Positions 1 to 13,700 of a stretch of DNA of 64,000 nt are shown here, piece by piece; position 1 is the stretch's first letter, and every line of letters starts with the position of its first letter. The notes below the pieces were generated by a model. The model was not told where the DNA came from and did no database searches. It was given only the letters and a program-made list of their open reading frames with translations. A program made the position numbers and the translations under genes. This DNA comes from Aurelia coerulea (lineage: Eukaryota; Cnidaria; Scyphozoa; Semaeostomeae; Ulmaridae), in assembly GCA_039566865.1 (NCBI GenBank), contig CM076949.1:6043501-6107500 (forward strand), in the 5' to 3' direction.

Positions 1-316
1 CTTCAAACAACTTGTTTCGAGGCATGCTTTTATCTACAAGGGGAATATAAAAATGATTGGTTTGCACTTAGAACCTATTTTCCTGTATAGTAGGCAGTTT
101 TGTAGAGCGTATCCTCATGCTCACAAGTTTGTCTTTATGACACAGTGAGCCTGACATCAAGCCCCGTGAAAAGCGTCTTTAGTATTTTAAGCTGCAGTTT
201 CGATTCCTTACAGATCTAGCCACACTACACTACTCCCAATGCCTTCGCGGTCTTACAGGATTTTTATCTGAATTTTTCTTCTTTTCTCTTATTGTTCTTC
301 TGGCGAAATCCCGGGA

Positions 317-613
317 CCCGGGGGTGTACTTGACTTTCAACTGTGCGGGGGTGGGCACTCCAAGAAAAAAATTGTTCACCCGGTTTTAGAAATTTTCCCT
401 CGAAATGATAGCCGGCCTTTGAAAAAATCGGCGAAAAGCATACCTCAAATCTTGAAAATTCGTTGCAAAACAATGAAATAACACTTTTGACAACTGGCTC
501 TAGAAAAATTGCCTTCTTTTGATACCCAGCGTTAGAAAAAAGACGCGAGAACGATACCCGGAATGGAGTGCACATCCCGTCAGAAAAATATACTAAATAC
601 CCCTCCCCCCGGG
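317..613. mobile_element. G-run-capped element (CCCGGGGG...CCCCCCGGG)
   Basis: Starts CCCGGGGGTGTACTTGACTTTC and ends CCCCTCCCCCCGGG. The interior repeats phrases such as GATACCC and AATGATAGCCGG. The same element occurs at 31756-32015 and, 5'-truncated, at 30822-30993. It has no coding capacity; it resembles a MITE with short G/C-run terminal inverted repeats. Confidence 0.7.
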
Positions 614-1011
614 AGAAAAAAATTCATTCATTGAATTTGAACTTAGATTTTTTCATCTTGAGACTATTGCTGCTCATTTTGGATGAGGAGCAAAGCTCAA
701 TTTATTCATTCATTCCAGTGTTCTCCGGAGTATAATCTTATCCAATATCGATATTTCTTTTCAGATTTGATATATCCTCAGGTTCAATGATAATTGTATT
801 AGAAATTAAGAGATATGGTATTGAGAGTTCAAACATAACTGAGTAGCTGCAGTGCTCAATATGATATAGACCATGAAGGGATTTTCCAAGTTATGACGCT
901 TTTGGTTTATCCTTGACGCAGAATTTTATCTTTTACAGAAGCAAGTTTTGCTTTTATTTGAGAGATCCTGAGTTTCACAGACTATTGTTTTAGAAACTGA
1001 TAGATATTGTT

Positions 1012-1153
1012 AAACAAGTAAATAAAGTATAAAATGAGCACTTTGATGCGAATTGAAATAAGCACGACGTTTCAAGCATAGCCCGTTATCTAGCCTTATC
1101 ATCATGCTTATCATGCCGTTATCATGCTTATATTATACTTTATTTACTTGTTT
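1012..1153. repeat. hairpin with 21-bp perfect arms
   Basis: AAACAAGTAAATAAAGTATAA at 1012-1032 is exactly complementary to 1133-1153; about 100 nt lie between, including a short ATCATGCTTATC direct repeat. Probably a small fold-back element in an intron. Confidence 0.75.
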
Positions 1154-1756
1154 ATCATTGTACAATTGCACTACACGCAACAAGAAGATTGTTTGGATGA
1201 TAGTTTTCTGCTACACGTAGTGAAAAAAAAAAAATTCTTTTTGCTTTCTTTTGGTCTGAGGTCACTTGGTCGGTATAAAGCCTAGGTTCATGTATTGCTC
1301 TCCTTGATATCTGAAATTGCAAACCACGCAAGCCTACTGTTGATATTAATGTGTCATATCTGTCATATCACTCAAACTGTAGCATGTATGCATTGCCATG
1401 CAGCCCAAGTAAAATATATTGACCAAGTGCCCTTGCACCAAAACTATTAATCTGTTAACATATCGTATGTAGTTTTATGTAGTTAGGTAAAGTAGGTGTG
1501 ATGTAGTGTGAGTATTGTGTATCTCCGTCATGGGCTGAGCCTTTTTGGAGATTGACATTGTAGATTGTAGATTGTAGATTACTCAATATAAAGTAGACTC
1601 TAAAACAAAAATTTCCCAGTTTCTGAATTATGACGCTTTGCTGTATTCTTGACGTATGGTTTTATCCAGATTTGATCGAAGATGATCTGCCATATGAACG
1701 CCTTTTCCCGGCCTAATCTTTGAACTAGTTTATCCTCGATATAAAGGAGGGTCAAG

Positions 1757-1798
1757 TCCCAGAAAGAAGCACCATTCTCTGAAATGAATCAATCCATG
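1757..1798 (+). CDS. ABR: ABR-like exon w1, DH domain
   Basis: Reads SQKEAPFSEMNQSM, aligning with the QANAQFAEIS stretch of human BCR in the DH domain. The donor ATG|GTAAGT at 1799 is strong. The acceptor is less certain: AG at 1755-1756 gives the best alignment; AG at 1761-1762 is the alternative and would start the exon at 1763. An in-frame TAA at 1742 limits any extension upstream. Confidence 0.7.
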
Positions 1799-4700
1799 GT
1801 AAGTGATGTTCTTGCAAAGGTCTTATAGCATTTACTGTCGTGAAATTTCATAGTGTTATAACAGTTTCGGTTTATTGGTTAGACCATAGACAGTGGAAAT
1901 CCATCGTTGTATTAATTTCTTTTGATTTTCTATTCACAGGAGATCAAGATTCACACGTTGAAAGACCCTATTAAGCTTGACGGTAAGTTTTTGACCTGCT
2001 GAATTTAAGTGTATGTTGAAAGTATGACCTTCAGGTCATTTAGGGATTTAAAGCTCTTCTTACGCCTTTTAAGGGCTCCTCTGTAAACTGTGCGATTTTT
2101 CATAGCTGTTGAGGAGCAAAGGTTCCAAATATTTACAAAGGATGGTGTAAAATTTCAGGACCTCTTCCTTTTAACTGAATGGCTTCAACGAAACGTTAGC
2201 TAATAGCTATTTCGCATTCGCAATATTTCTACAGTTGGATTTTTCCAAAATCCTCAACAATTTCTGAGCTAGAGTGTCTTACATTTTTTTTATGTTTTTT
2301 TTCAAAATCTAAAATTCGAGGAAATTTTTGAAAAAAAATTCAAACCATCGTAATTCCTAAACTTTTTGATGAAACATAAAAGAATTTGCAAAACAACTAT
2401 GGTTTATGGATGTCAACGATATGGTATCAAGCAAAAAACTGTCACTCTTCTTTTTCACAATTTAGAAATTTGATGACGTCACAGCCTCAAACAAGTTGCA
2501 ATATAAAATACGCTGTAATTTCGAAAAGATTCAAGATTTCTGGAAGGTCCAACGGTAGGATTACAGATAAGTAGCTGAAGTTTCTTTCAAGCCATTCAAT
2601 TAAAGAAACAGGTCACAGAATTTTACACCCACCTATGTGCACCAATGCAAATGTTTAGAACCTATGCTCTGTTGAGGTGCATGTTTATCTTTCAGGAGTT
2701 AGTATGCGTCACCTTTTATTCTTCTTTCTGGGGTTGAAGTTTCTAGAGTATAAGCAAATTTAAAGTTTTTCTCGAAGTTGATGGCACATGGGATTTGCGA
2801 TAACGCAAAATCACTTGTGCAAAACACTTCAATGTTCTTATTCGCGGGCGTTTTCACGTGATATCTTTTTTGAGACTGACTATAATCATCTTTCCATAAT
2901 AGACATTTTAGCTATTCTGAAAAGAATCAGAATCGAACGATATTGTGCAACATTTTGTAGAATTTTCGAATATGCACACTAGTGATAGAAGCTCTGACGC
3001 CACTCGATCGAACCTCGCGTATAAAAATGTATAAAAATAACGCTCGATCCTGACTCTTTTGTAGCATAGGTTCCAAATCTTTAAAAAGGCCGGTGTAAAA
3101 TTGAGTGACCTATTTCTTTGAGCTGAATGACTTCAAAGAAACTTTTCTCTTTTGTAGAATAGCTGAAAGGTCTATTAGATTCCTAGCCAATTCTTCAGCC
3201 TCGTTAGACAATGAGATCTTTCTGTGAACATGTGAAATCTAGCGCCTGTTTCAATTTCCGAAGCAAATGTAAAATATACTAACTCTACTAATTCAGTGAC
3301 ATAAATTTCCTGATTTTTTATTCATTTTTATTATAGCTCTGTTGTACAAACCAGTTGACCGAATGACGCAGTATTCCTTGATTCTCAATGTAAGTATAGT
3401 TATTCTTTAAATCCTGTGAACGTTACACCGATTCATACTGCAGTAATCTGATTTCCAGATCAAATAAGACTTGCAGTAACATTACATCAAACAGAGCTCT
3501 AAAATCCATCTCAAATTAGATGTCACCTGAGATTTGCGATAACGCAAAATTCATTTGCAAAACACTTCTATTGTTGTTATTTGCGAGCATTTGCAGGTGT
3601 CATCTAATTTGAGGCAGACTATATTTTTGTGGGGAAACGTTATTCATTTTTATTGAGGCATCGATCCAATCAATTAGTGATTGAAGTCAAAAGAAATCCT
3701 CTAAAGTCTCAATTCAAAATAGCAAACAAAACCACGAAATATTCCCTGAAACCAATACGGTTAACTGTGTCGATATGCTCGGGAAATACCGGGTGTCCCA
3801 AAAATATGTATACGGATTTGGTTGACTCTAGCGCTGTGAATTTAGCTTTAATCAATGGCTAATCACTCTTAAAATGTTCCTCGATAGTTAACTTGAACAA
3901 AGATACCTCGTTTGTTGGTATTGATCCGTTGAGAGCAGATATATCCATCTTGAAAGCTCAAATTTGTAGATTTTTAAGAGAAGTTGAGAAAATTCTGGAA
4001 AGGAAAGAAATAGCTCCAAACATCTGCTTCGCGTAGTTGTTTATCAAATTCAAAAGCTTAGCATTGAGTGTTTGAATTACATCCAGATTTACGAGAATTA
4101 TGAGAGTTGCAATCCCTACCGTTCAGCTTCTGAACGGATAAACGAGATACTCTCTCTTATGGTGTCACGTTCCTATAGACGTTGACAAATCGATGATGCC
4201 CAAGTCTTCCTGTCTTCAGTCATCGGGATCAATTTTCCAGCTGTCCATGTTCCTCCTGTCTCTCTTACTATTCCATCAATGAACTTGTCTCTGTCTACCA
4301 AGAGCTCTCTTGCTTGCATTCATGCCAGTCAAACACAAGTTCTCAATCTCCTCTTTTCTCATCAGATGTCTAATTCCATCTATTCCATCTGCGAATTCCA
4401 TCTGTCTCTGTTTTATCTGTTTCATCAGACAAGATACACGTGGCAAAAATCATAATTCACAAAATGAATATACTGTAAATTTTGTTTTTCTCTTGACTTT
4501 TAGGATCTGTTGAAATACACACCAGAAGATCACCCAGATCATGAATTGTTATCAGAAGCAACTGCAAATCTCTTCGATCTGTTTGAACAAATCAATGTTA
4601 ACAGGCGTGATAAGGTAAAGTAATAATTCACAGAAAACAGTTAGGATTTTTTTCTTTTTAGCCATGTTGCAAACAAATGCCTTATAGATTCAATGTTTTA

Positions 4701-7700
4701 TCGCTTACGTCAAACAGAAAATTTCGTTAAATCTTTAAAAAATTGATGCTAGATAATTTTGCTATTCTTGCTTGTGAAAGGAAAACATGTTCGAAAACGA
4801 TGCTCGAAAAGGATAGCTAGTTGTGAAAAATTGCGTCATGGTTAAACAAGCAATGTTGGCCAAAAAGATTTCTTCGTCATGTGAACAGGTGCGAAATTCC
4901 ACGGGTGCAAGAATATCACGGAGATTTTTTCATCTCAATGATTTTATTTTCAGAAAGCACCACAACGGCAGCTGCTGAAGGAAGGAAACGTAGTGGAATT
5001 AGTGGGTAAGACGTTTTAAGATTTCCTTTTGAAGCTACATGATTGTAAACTTACAACGGGATTCCTTGTATTCGTGCAACCTCGTTCAACATGAGCGATG
5101 CGATGCTGAGACTTATGTAATGAGTCTAATATGATTGCACGAAAACAGCGTCCACATAAAATACCGACACACACAAAATGCTTGCTTGTTTGACAGGACA
5201 CAGGGAATGAATGAATAGGCCAATTTCAATGCTGTTCGTTTTCGTCCTGAACATCTGTGTTTGAAACTCTTTTGACGGTAGGAGATTGAAAAAATTGAAA
5301 ATAGTTGGATAATGGGGGGTATTCATGGTCTTCTGCTCTCCAGGGTATCGTCCTTGTAATGTAGTTAAGTAGTTCGTAAGTACTGTCTTATGTACTTCAT
5401 TGTTGTAAATTTTTATATTGAATAGGAATTAAAGGATTTATTTAGTTAAAGAACCAGGGAAACTTCTTGCTAGACTATTAGTTGACCTTGTGTTTATTCT
5501 CCAGTTATGCCCAACAGACAATACGCTAAAGATGGCAGTGAGGATCTTTTTGCCTAGATGCATTGTGCTGTAGTTATAAGTCATTAACGATTCTGTAGGG
5601 CTTCCATTTTAAAGGCTCTTTTTCAACCAGCCATTTTCATAATGGTGACGACAAAGGCCAGCCAAGAGATGGCAGGAACAAGGACAGATTTGGTAAGACA
5701 ATAGCACGAGTTGGTTTTGATTGACACCGCAATTCAAAGCGATTAGCGATCGCAGACAAAGGAAATTGTCTCAACCAGTAAATCAAAACAAGCAAAGTCG
5801 CAAAAGTTTCTCTGAAACACAGGTAGCTAGCTCGCTCGTTGTGCATTCCAGAAATTGTTTTCAAGAATAAACATGAGCATAGATCGAAAAGAGAAGGATA
5901 TATCTACACATCTGCCACTGGTATTTAATTTATTTGGTTCAAAAGCCGATTGGGAGGCGATTCAATTCTTCTATTTTTTGGATGTAATCAAAACACATGC
6001 TGCTCAGCTTCGGAACCAAAGAAATTAAATGCCCGAGGTAGATGTGTAGATATATCCTTCTTCCTTCGATATATGCTCATGTTTGCTCTTAAAAGCAATT
6101 TCTGGAATTCATAACGAGGGAGCTAGCTACTTGGGTTTAGAGAAACTTTTGCGGCTTTGTTTGTTTTGAATTCGTGGTTGAGAGAATTTCCTTTGTCTGT
6201 AGCCACTAAATCGCTTTGAATTCAGATGTCAACAAAAGTATCTCATGCTATAGTGTTACAAAATCTGTCCTTATTGATGGCAGGTACAAGGCATGATGGT
6301 TGAATAGGAGCCTTTAAAGAATGCAATGCATCCTGGTATAAAGTTAATTCCCGCCATCTTTAGCGTGATCGTCTATCACATAAGACATAATTTCATTCAA
6401 CTGAAAGCTCATTTTCACTCGATGTTTCTTTCGTAGATGGAGAAAGAAAAGCAAGGACATTGTTTCTGATGAATGATGTTCTGATTTGTGCCAAGTTGAA
6501 ACCTGCAAAGTAAGTGAATTATTCACTTGGTTGATGATGCTTGTTGGAAGGGTTATCATGTGAAAGCTCTTACTCCTACGCCTGCCTTCATTTATCCTCT
6601 TTCTGTTGTCACACTTCACCTTAAAAAGACGCAAATATCTTTGTTTATAGTACGTTCACTCAACTCATTGACCAAACTGGGACCTTCGTTAATTGACCGC
6701 AGCGTTAATTAATTCTGTGTATTTAACATCAGAGAGGTCCCAGTGGATACTGCCTTTGTTGTCCCCTTTTCGAGCAATTTTTGGATCACAAAAGATCTTT
6801 AACTTTAAAATACTTTCTTGAAAATTCTATCATGAATATTTGATCAAAACAGTACATGTACTGGATGCGTCATAAAGATGCATGCACTCTTTGAAACATC
6901 GTAATACAAAAACTATAACATCGATTTGAAGAGTTGCAACTCCATTTCCTAACGAGGGGTTTAACTTAATTTGATTATTTGCTCATAATCTAAAATGCAT
7001 TATCTTAATCTTAATAAAGAATTCCCGAAAACTAGCTTCCTTTGGCTTTTCCTGAAAATATAAGTGATTGGCTCTATTTCGTCAATGTTTCAACAATTAA
7101 AATAGTAAAATGTTGCTTTTATTGGCTCAGGCATTGCTTTGTAGTGATATTGATACTCTTGAAATGTTGTTATGCTTCCCCATCAATGCTGAGCATAATT
7201 ACATTACATTACATTACATTACATTACATTACATTACATTACATTACATTACATTACATTACATTACATTACATTACATTACATTACATTACATTGCTGT
7301 TGTTTATGCAGGAAAATTTCCTCAGCAAAACTTAAAATATACAAGTATACGAAAAATAAAAAAGCAAGTTAATAAAAAAAGGGTGCAGCTAAGCTTCCAG
7401 GGAGTCGTGGTTTAGTTAATAGGTTTAGTTTAGTTAAAAGATGTAGAATCAAAAGGTCTAAATATACAGGATTGTGAGTGAAGAGGCTCTTTTTTGTTTT
7501 TTTTTTGAGCATGTCAAGAAATAGGACTTTCGGCTAATTTCTATTTTTAGAAGGACATGATTCTCCTAAAATTACGAGAACAATCTTGAAAATCAAGTTG
7601 AAGCCTCAGTAAGATGATGAAATAACGATTTTACAAATCGGTTGCATAGGTAATCCTGTACGATTGTTCTACAAGTGGATGAATTTTCTGACACACGATA

Positions 7701-10700
7701 ATAGCGATTTTTGGATGCCACCGGATGTCTCAAATATATGTATTCGGATTTAGTTGACTCCAGTGATGTGAATTTAGCTTCAATCAATATCTAACCACTC
7801 TAAAAATGTTCCTCGATAGTTAACTTGAACATAGGTACCTCATTTGTTTGTATTGGTGCTTTGATAGCAGACATGTTAATCTTGAAAGCTCAAAGTTGCC
7901 TATTCCTACAAACCAGAGCTTTAGCATTTTGGCCTGAGCAAGTTCTTAAAGCACAGCGTATAAATCAACGATAGCCTTGATAAAATTTGAACAATATTAG
8001 ATCTTGTGTTATTCTATTTCCCAGAAGTCACCTCCCAGTCATCCATTGGGCAGTTTCTTAATTTTTCATTAATTTCAGTTCTAAATTTCAATATGCTTCA
8101 GGAACTTGCTTAGGCCAAAAGGCCAAAACTCTGGTTTGCACGTGGACGCAAATTTGAGCTTTCAAGATTAATATTTCTGATCTCAAAGCACCAATACCAA
8201 CACACGAGGTATCTATGTTCGAGTTAACTATCGAGGAACATTTGAGAGTGATTAGCCATTGATTAAAGCTGAATTCACATCGCTGGAGTCAACCAAATGT
8301 ATATAAATTTTTGGGACACCCGGTATTTCGCCGGTTTATCAGACCATGAATTGAGAGTGATGGACCAGTTGAGCGAACAGGTTGTACCAATGAACTAATC
8401 GTGATATTTTTGTATTTTCAAGGGATGCATATGTGTATAAATGGTATGTTTCGCTGAATGACATCCAGTTGAAACCATTCAAGGAGTCTGAAGGTAAGTT
8501 TCCTTCCTTCATTCTTCCACTTCTCCGGTTTTCTTTTCCTTCCTTCCTATTCTGCTTTCCCACTTTCTTCACCTTTTCTTCCTTTCAGAGAAACGAGCTT
8601 CCTTCGAAGCTGCTTCGCGGCTTCACGCACTTTCTCCACCTCTGATTGTTTATTGAGAAAAGGGAAATCATTGCACAAAGTTTAGTGGTTGCTGCCGGCT
8701 CTATTCAAGGGGGTCATCGAGTGATAAATTATTTTGCAATCAAATAAGATAAATTTTCTCTTGACACATTCTGTTTTCTCATTTCAGGCACACAGACAGT
8801 TCCAGTTACGACGAAAGCTGATTGCGACAAGTTACGAGCAGTAATCGCAAATATAAGATCTGAAATGAGGAGAGATGCAATGACGTTTTCTCAACAGCCA
8901 AATGTGGAAGGAGGGTCGCCTTTCGTCAGGGTACGAAAATTTGTCCTTGTTTTTTGTTCTAGAAATTTCGTTGAGAATTGGAACCATTTGCGGAATACAG
9001 TCATCTGGCGCTTTCACAAAAAATTGTTCCAGTATGCCACTACTTGTCACAGTAAAGTATCCGAAAGAGAAAGAAAGAGACTGAATAATTTGTAGTGTTT
9101 TGAATTTAGCCAATGAGAAGAGATACCTCTAAATTTTTATTTGTGGAAGAAAAGATGTAAGGAGCACACGAATGTCTCCTCAAAATCTGCTGTGACCAGT
9201 GTCAAACTAAAATCTTTTCCAAATTTTCCCGTGCCTCTACGCAGTCTTCAAGTTCTGTACCACACGAACATTTTGAAATATTATTTATGTATGTTACAAC
9301 ATTCGAGCAAGATTGTTTTACAGTAGACAGAAGCACAGTGTTTAGTTGTTGGGATGCCTTTTATTTTCCAAATTTCCCCGTGTCTACGCAGTTTTCAAGT
9401 CCTGTACCACACGAACATTTTGAAATATTATTTATGCAAGTTACAACATTCGAGCAAGATCGCTTTACAGTAGACAGAAGCACAGTGTGGGGTTGTTTGG
9501 ATGTGCAATTGTTTTAAAAAACCAGAGAAGGAGAAAATAATAAGAAATAGCTATAGTTCTCGAGGATAGAGAGGAAATGCTGGATGATGGGTGGAAAGAC
9601 ATAGCTAAGTGGGTTGATAACCAAGTATTTGTGACTCTTGGAGTTTCAAGTTTTTGTAACTGAGACTTGATTCGTTTCTAATTTATCTTATAGCCAAAGA
9701 TGCGGAAGCAAGACAGCTCAACGCAAATAAGGGGACCAAGAGCTTCTACAAGGGGGCTAGAGAGGTTGAAGAAGAAAATGCAAGAACAAGTAAGTGATGC
9801 TATAGGCCAACACGATGACGTATATTAATCAGCTGTTAACTTTGGAATGGCAGATGGAATAGTGGCTAGCACTTATAACTTCTGTACGAAAGGTCTTTGC
9901 TCTAAATCCCATGGCTGCATCTTTGGGAAGAACCACCTCTTATCCTAGACTGATTACCAAAGTCCCTTATATTCCTACGGTAAACTTTACTCAACAAGGA
10001 CTCATAATCAAACAGTGAGAAAGATAATCCTGCTTAGGCCCATTCTCAGGTATCACCCCGCAGAAACGAAATGCAGCAAATTCCCGTTCGACAAACAGTT
10101 GATGACGAAATTTTAGCATGCATTTAAGTAGTGTACAGTCCCAATGTCGATTGAAGCAAAATTCTTCGAATCTTAGTAACTCGTTGCCACGACAGTTTCT
10201 TGTATTTAAGAGTCAAGCTTTTCAGAATGATATTACGAGTCTATGGTGAACGGCAAAGGGGGAGAAGGAACTCGGGTAATTAATCTACACTTATCCGATA
10301 TGTTCTGTACTTTTTCTCCTTGGGAAAAACTTAAAAGTTCTTAGTATCCAAGGCCAGTATGGATTAAGGCTACTCCGTTCCTGTAATAGTCACTTATGCT
10401 CTTCAAGCTGACGAAATTCTCGAAAAATATATCAATTTTTTCAGTTGTAACTCACTTGAACGAAGCAACTTTCTGTAAAGTCTTCTTGTAAATAATTTTT
10501 ATAAAGCTATGTTTGCTGTTGACTACATCTTACACAACAAAGTACCTAACAAACGTATAATTTCACTTTTCACTTGTGTTTGGTGATACATTTACACGTT
10601 AGTTATGTAGTCCCAAGTCTTAATGAAATTTTTGACGAAACCTTTTTCTGTACGTTGCATGCAAAGTGGAGCGGACACTATGAGCAGTAGATTTCTAAAT

Positions 10701-13700
10701 TTCTAAGATTTCTAAGTTATATATCTGTTTTCGTACAGGAAAGGCTGCTGCAGTTGATTGCTCCAAGTATCCCATTAAACATATATCATAAGAGCGGAAA
10801 GGCAAGTATATTCCTGCACTAATCCTTTTCTGTTTTTACATCAAATGCCTAATTATGTCCTCACTTACTCAGTTGCTGAATTGAATCCTAATCTTCGTAA
10901 TCGTCTTTTTCGTTGTTCTGACATTGAATTTTCACAATAAAGCTGTTATGTGTAGACTGATTGCAAGTTCGTTGTTGTTGCTATTGATAGACTGATGGAC
11001 GCTATAACTACGACTCATGGACTTTCACATTGAAAATTGGGACGAAATTGTTTCCCTGGACGTCACGTCCGATATGGAAACCATAGTAACATTGTACGAA
11101 ACATCGAGCAATGGCGGATAGGCCTAAATTGTCGGCTCAAACCTCAGATAATAAAATGCCTCAAAATTCAAGTTTTTAGTTACGTTAGCAATGAACAAAA
11201 GCCACAAGTATCCAGATGAATGTTTCCTCAATCTAAGAATTAACAAACCTTTCAGTTTCAATCAGAATTTCCTCATTTTGAAGGCCATTTCGTTTCACGC
11301 CAAACCCTCCAAAGCAATGAACTTTTCAACAACCGAAAAGAGGCCATTAACCTCGTTTCAAAGTGAATAGAAAAATCGATGCCCCTATTGTTTATTTTCG
11401 TCCCATTCTTTGATGTGATAGTCCATAAGTCCCAGTTTGAACGAAGAAATATATTGTTGTTGTTGTTGTCATTGATGTTGTTGTTGCGATAACTGGGACT
11501 ATTTCGTGAGTCTATGTTATGTGTTTCCTGACTAATTCAGTCCGTCATCAGAGACAATTTGACATTTTAAAGAAGGCCGAATCTCAGATCATTAGGCTCA
11601 TTGTTTTGGTTTGCCTCTTTTAAGTCGTCGACTCGAGATGCTATGATGCTTTAAAGGGAATCTAAGCATTTATAAGCCTCTCGTGAAAATAGCACTGCAA
11701 AGATGATTGGCCGTGACAATTGGCGATCCATATTTGGGTAACTGATCTACGTCAACAGGAAATACTGATATCTGATAGGCTAGAATTTGAACGCAAATGG
11801 CTTGAGCCACTTTTATATGCTTTCATGACCTTTAAATTCGAAGCATTTCACTTCGATCCTTTTATTGCGTGCCTTAATATACGAAGCCATTTTCTGACAT
11901 ACGATTATGTTTACAGACTTACACATTGCTCATATATAACGATGATGACAAAATTCTATGGAAAGAGGCAATTGCACCCAGGATAAAACGAAGTAAGTCT
12001 TCTTGGACATATCTTCTCCTTTATAAGAAACTAGACAGCCTGTTTTTGTCAGTTTTTGATAAGTGGTTGAAAATTATGAAATAGAGTTTATTGCAATGTC
12101 AAATTTGATTTCCAATCTCTCCTGTGTGATATTTTATCATATGATATTTTATCTATCATTATTTACATATTAGACCTTTAATGCTTTAGACCTCTGTGAC
12201 TATTCAGTATGGTTCAAGACTTGAAGAAATACCAATTAACAGAAGAAAGCAACCCATATAAAAGGGAAATGTCTTATCTCGCAAATGAGAAATATGCCAA
12301 CCTCTCGTGAAGATATAAGAAATTGCACATTACACATAAGAAGCTAAACAGCCTGATTAAAATGTTTTGAGTTTCTTATATGCGGGGACTTACTGTATCG
12401 TATATACATTACCTACTTAGATTCTCCTTTGCTATTTTAAACACAATTGCTCTTTTATCCTGACAGTGATTTCCCGAAAACAAGGCTTTGTACACCTAAG
12501 CCACATGGAGATTCAGCAGGCACTAGAAATATCTCACAGGGTATGTAATGCTGTTTAAATTTTGTTTCCCTTATGAACAAATGCAAGTTTAGTAGTAAGA
12601 GTATTCTAATAAATAAAACAACTGAAATTGAATTTTAGAATGTTTGAAACTTCGATCAACAGTAGACCTTTTAGCTATTCTTTAAAAGGGCCTGGATCGA
12701 GTGTTATTTTTATACATTTTTATACGCGACGTTCGATCGAGTGGCGATAGAACTTCTATCACTTTGCGCACTTTCGAAATTCTTCAAAATGTAGCAAAAT
12801 ATCGTTCGATTCTGATTCTTTTCAGAATAGCTAAAAGGTCCATTCCATGAAGCCCTTTTCTTGAGCTTGCACAGACGAAGGTCTTGTCACTCTTCTTATA
12901 TGCGGATAAGGATATGTATTCTTCCATTTTGTCAATATTTATTTGGAATGTCTTTTTTGGAAAGTTTCAAGAAGAACAACCAATTTCTGAATTTTTACCA
13001 TTTGTTGAACAACATCTGATAGATCTTGCATGGAAATGAAATAGCAAATTTGTACAGCGTCCTTGCGAGTCTGCAGGAGCGGATCCAGGAAATATCGTGA
13101 CTACTGCCAAGGCGAGGTTATTTTAAATAGTTGGGTATGGTCTTTTGAAAATAGGCGTGGACCTTAATAGGTAGCAAGGATATGAGAATCTGACTACTGC
13201 TTCAGCAGCAGTCGCAGTAGTCTAGATCCACCCCTGGTCTGTCTCAAATTAGATCTCGCCTGCAAATGCCCGCGATCAACACCAATATAAGTTTTTGCGA
13301 AGGAATTTTGCGTGGTCGCAAATCTCAAATGACATCTAATTTGAGATGGACTTTTTTTCTTGTTTCAAATCGTTTCCCACTCTTTTTATTCTCCAAGTTT
13401 TATGCCATCCCTTTTTCATGTTTCGTAGTTGGTGTTGTCCGACATCATTTTAAACTTTATAGTTGCAACCGAAACACCACATCGCGTCTCATTCTCCTTC
13501 CTTCATGATCTCAATTTTAGGTTCAAAGGCTGGGACAGAGATTCGGTGCTGCTATCATGCCGTCACCATTCATAGTAGATACCAGACGACTGTCAAAGGA
13601 TGAAGGTATGAATTGTTCAAGCCTAAACGGTTACAAAATTTGTTAAAGAAAGATGTAGTGAAACTTATTTTGTTTACAGCTTAAGTGACCAAAATCCTTA

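Larger units (their letters stand above)
1..1756. other. non-coding DNA before the first recognised ABR exon
   Basis: Presumably an intron of the BCR/ABR-like gene, because DH-domain exons must lie further upstream. It contains a G-run-capped element (317-613) and a hairpin (1012-1153). No exon matching the earlier DH helices was found on the + strand. Confidence 0.6.

Noticed and set aside
7042..7415. Two overlapping ~100-codon frames rich in ITLHY/TLHYI
   Set aside because: They are translations of the (ATTAC)n microsatellite; a 5-bp repeat gives a 15-nt coding period.
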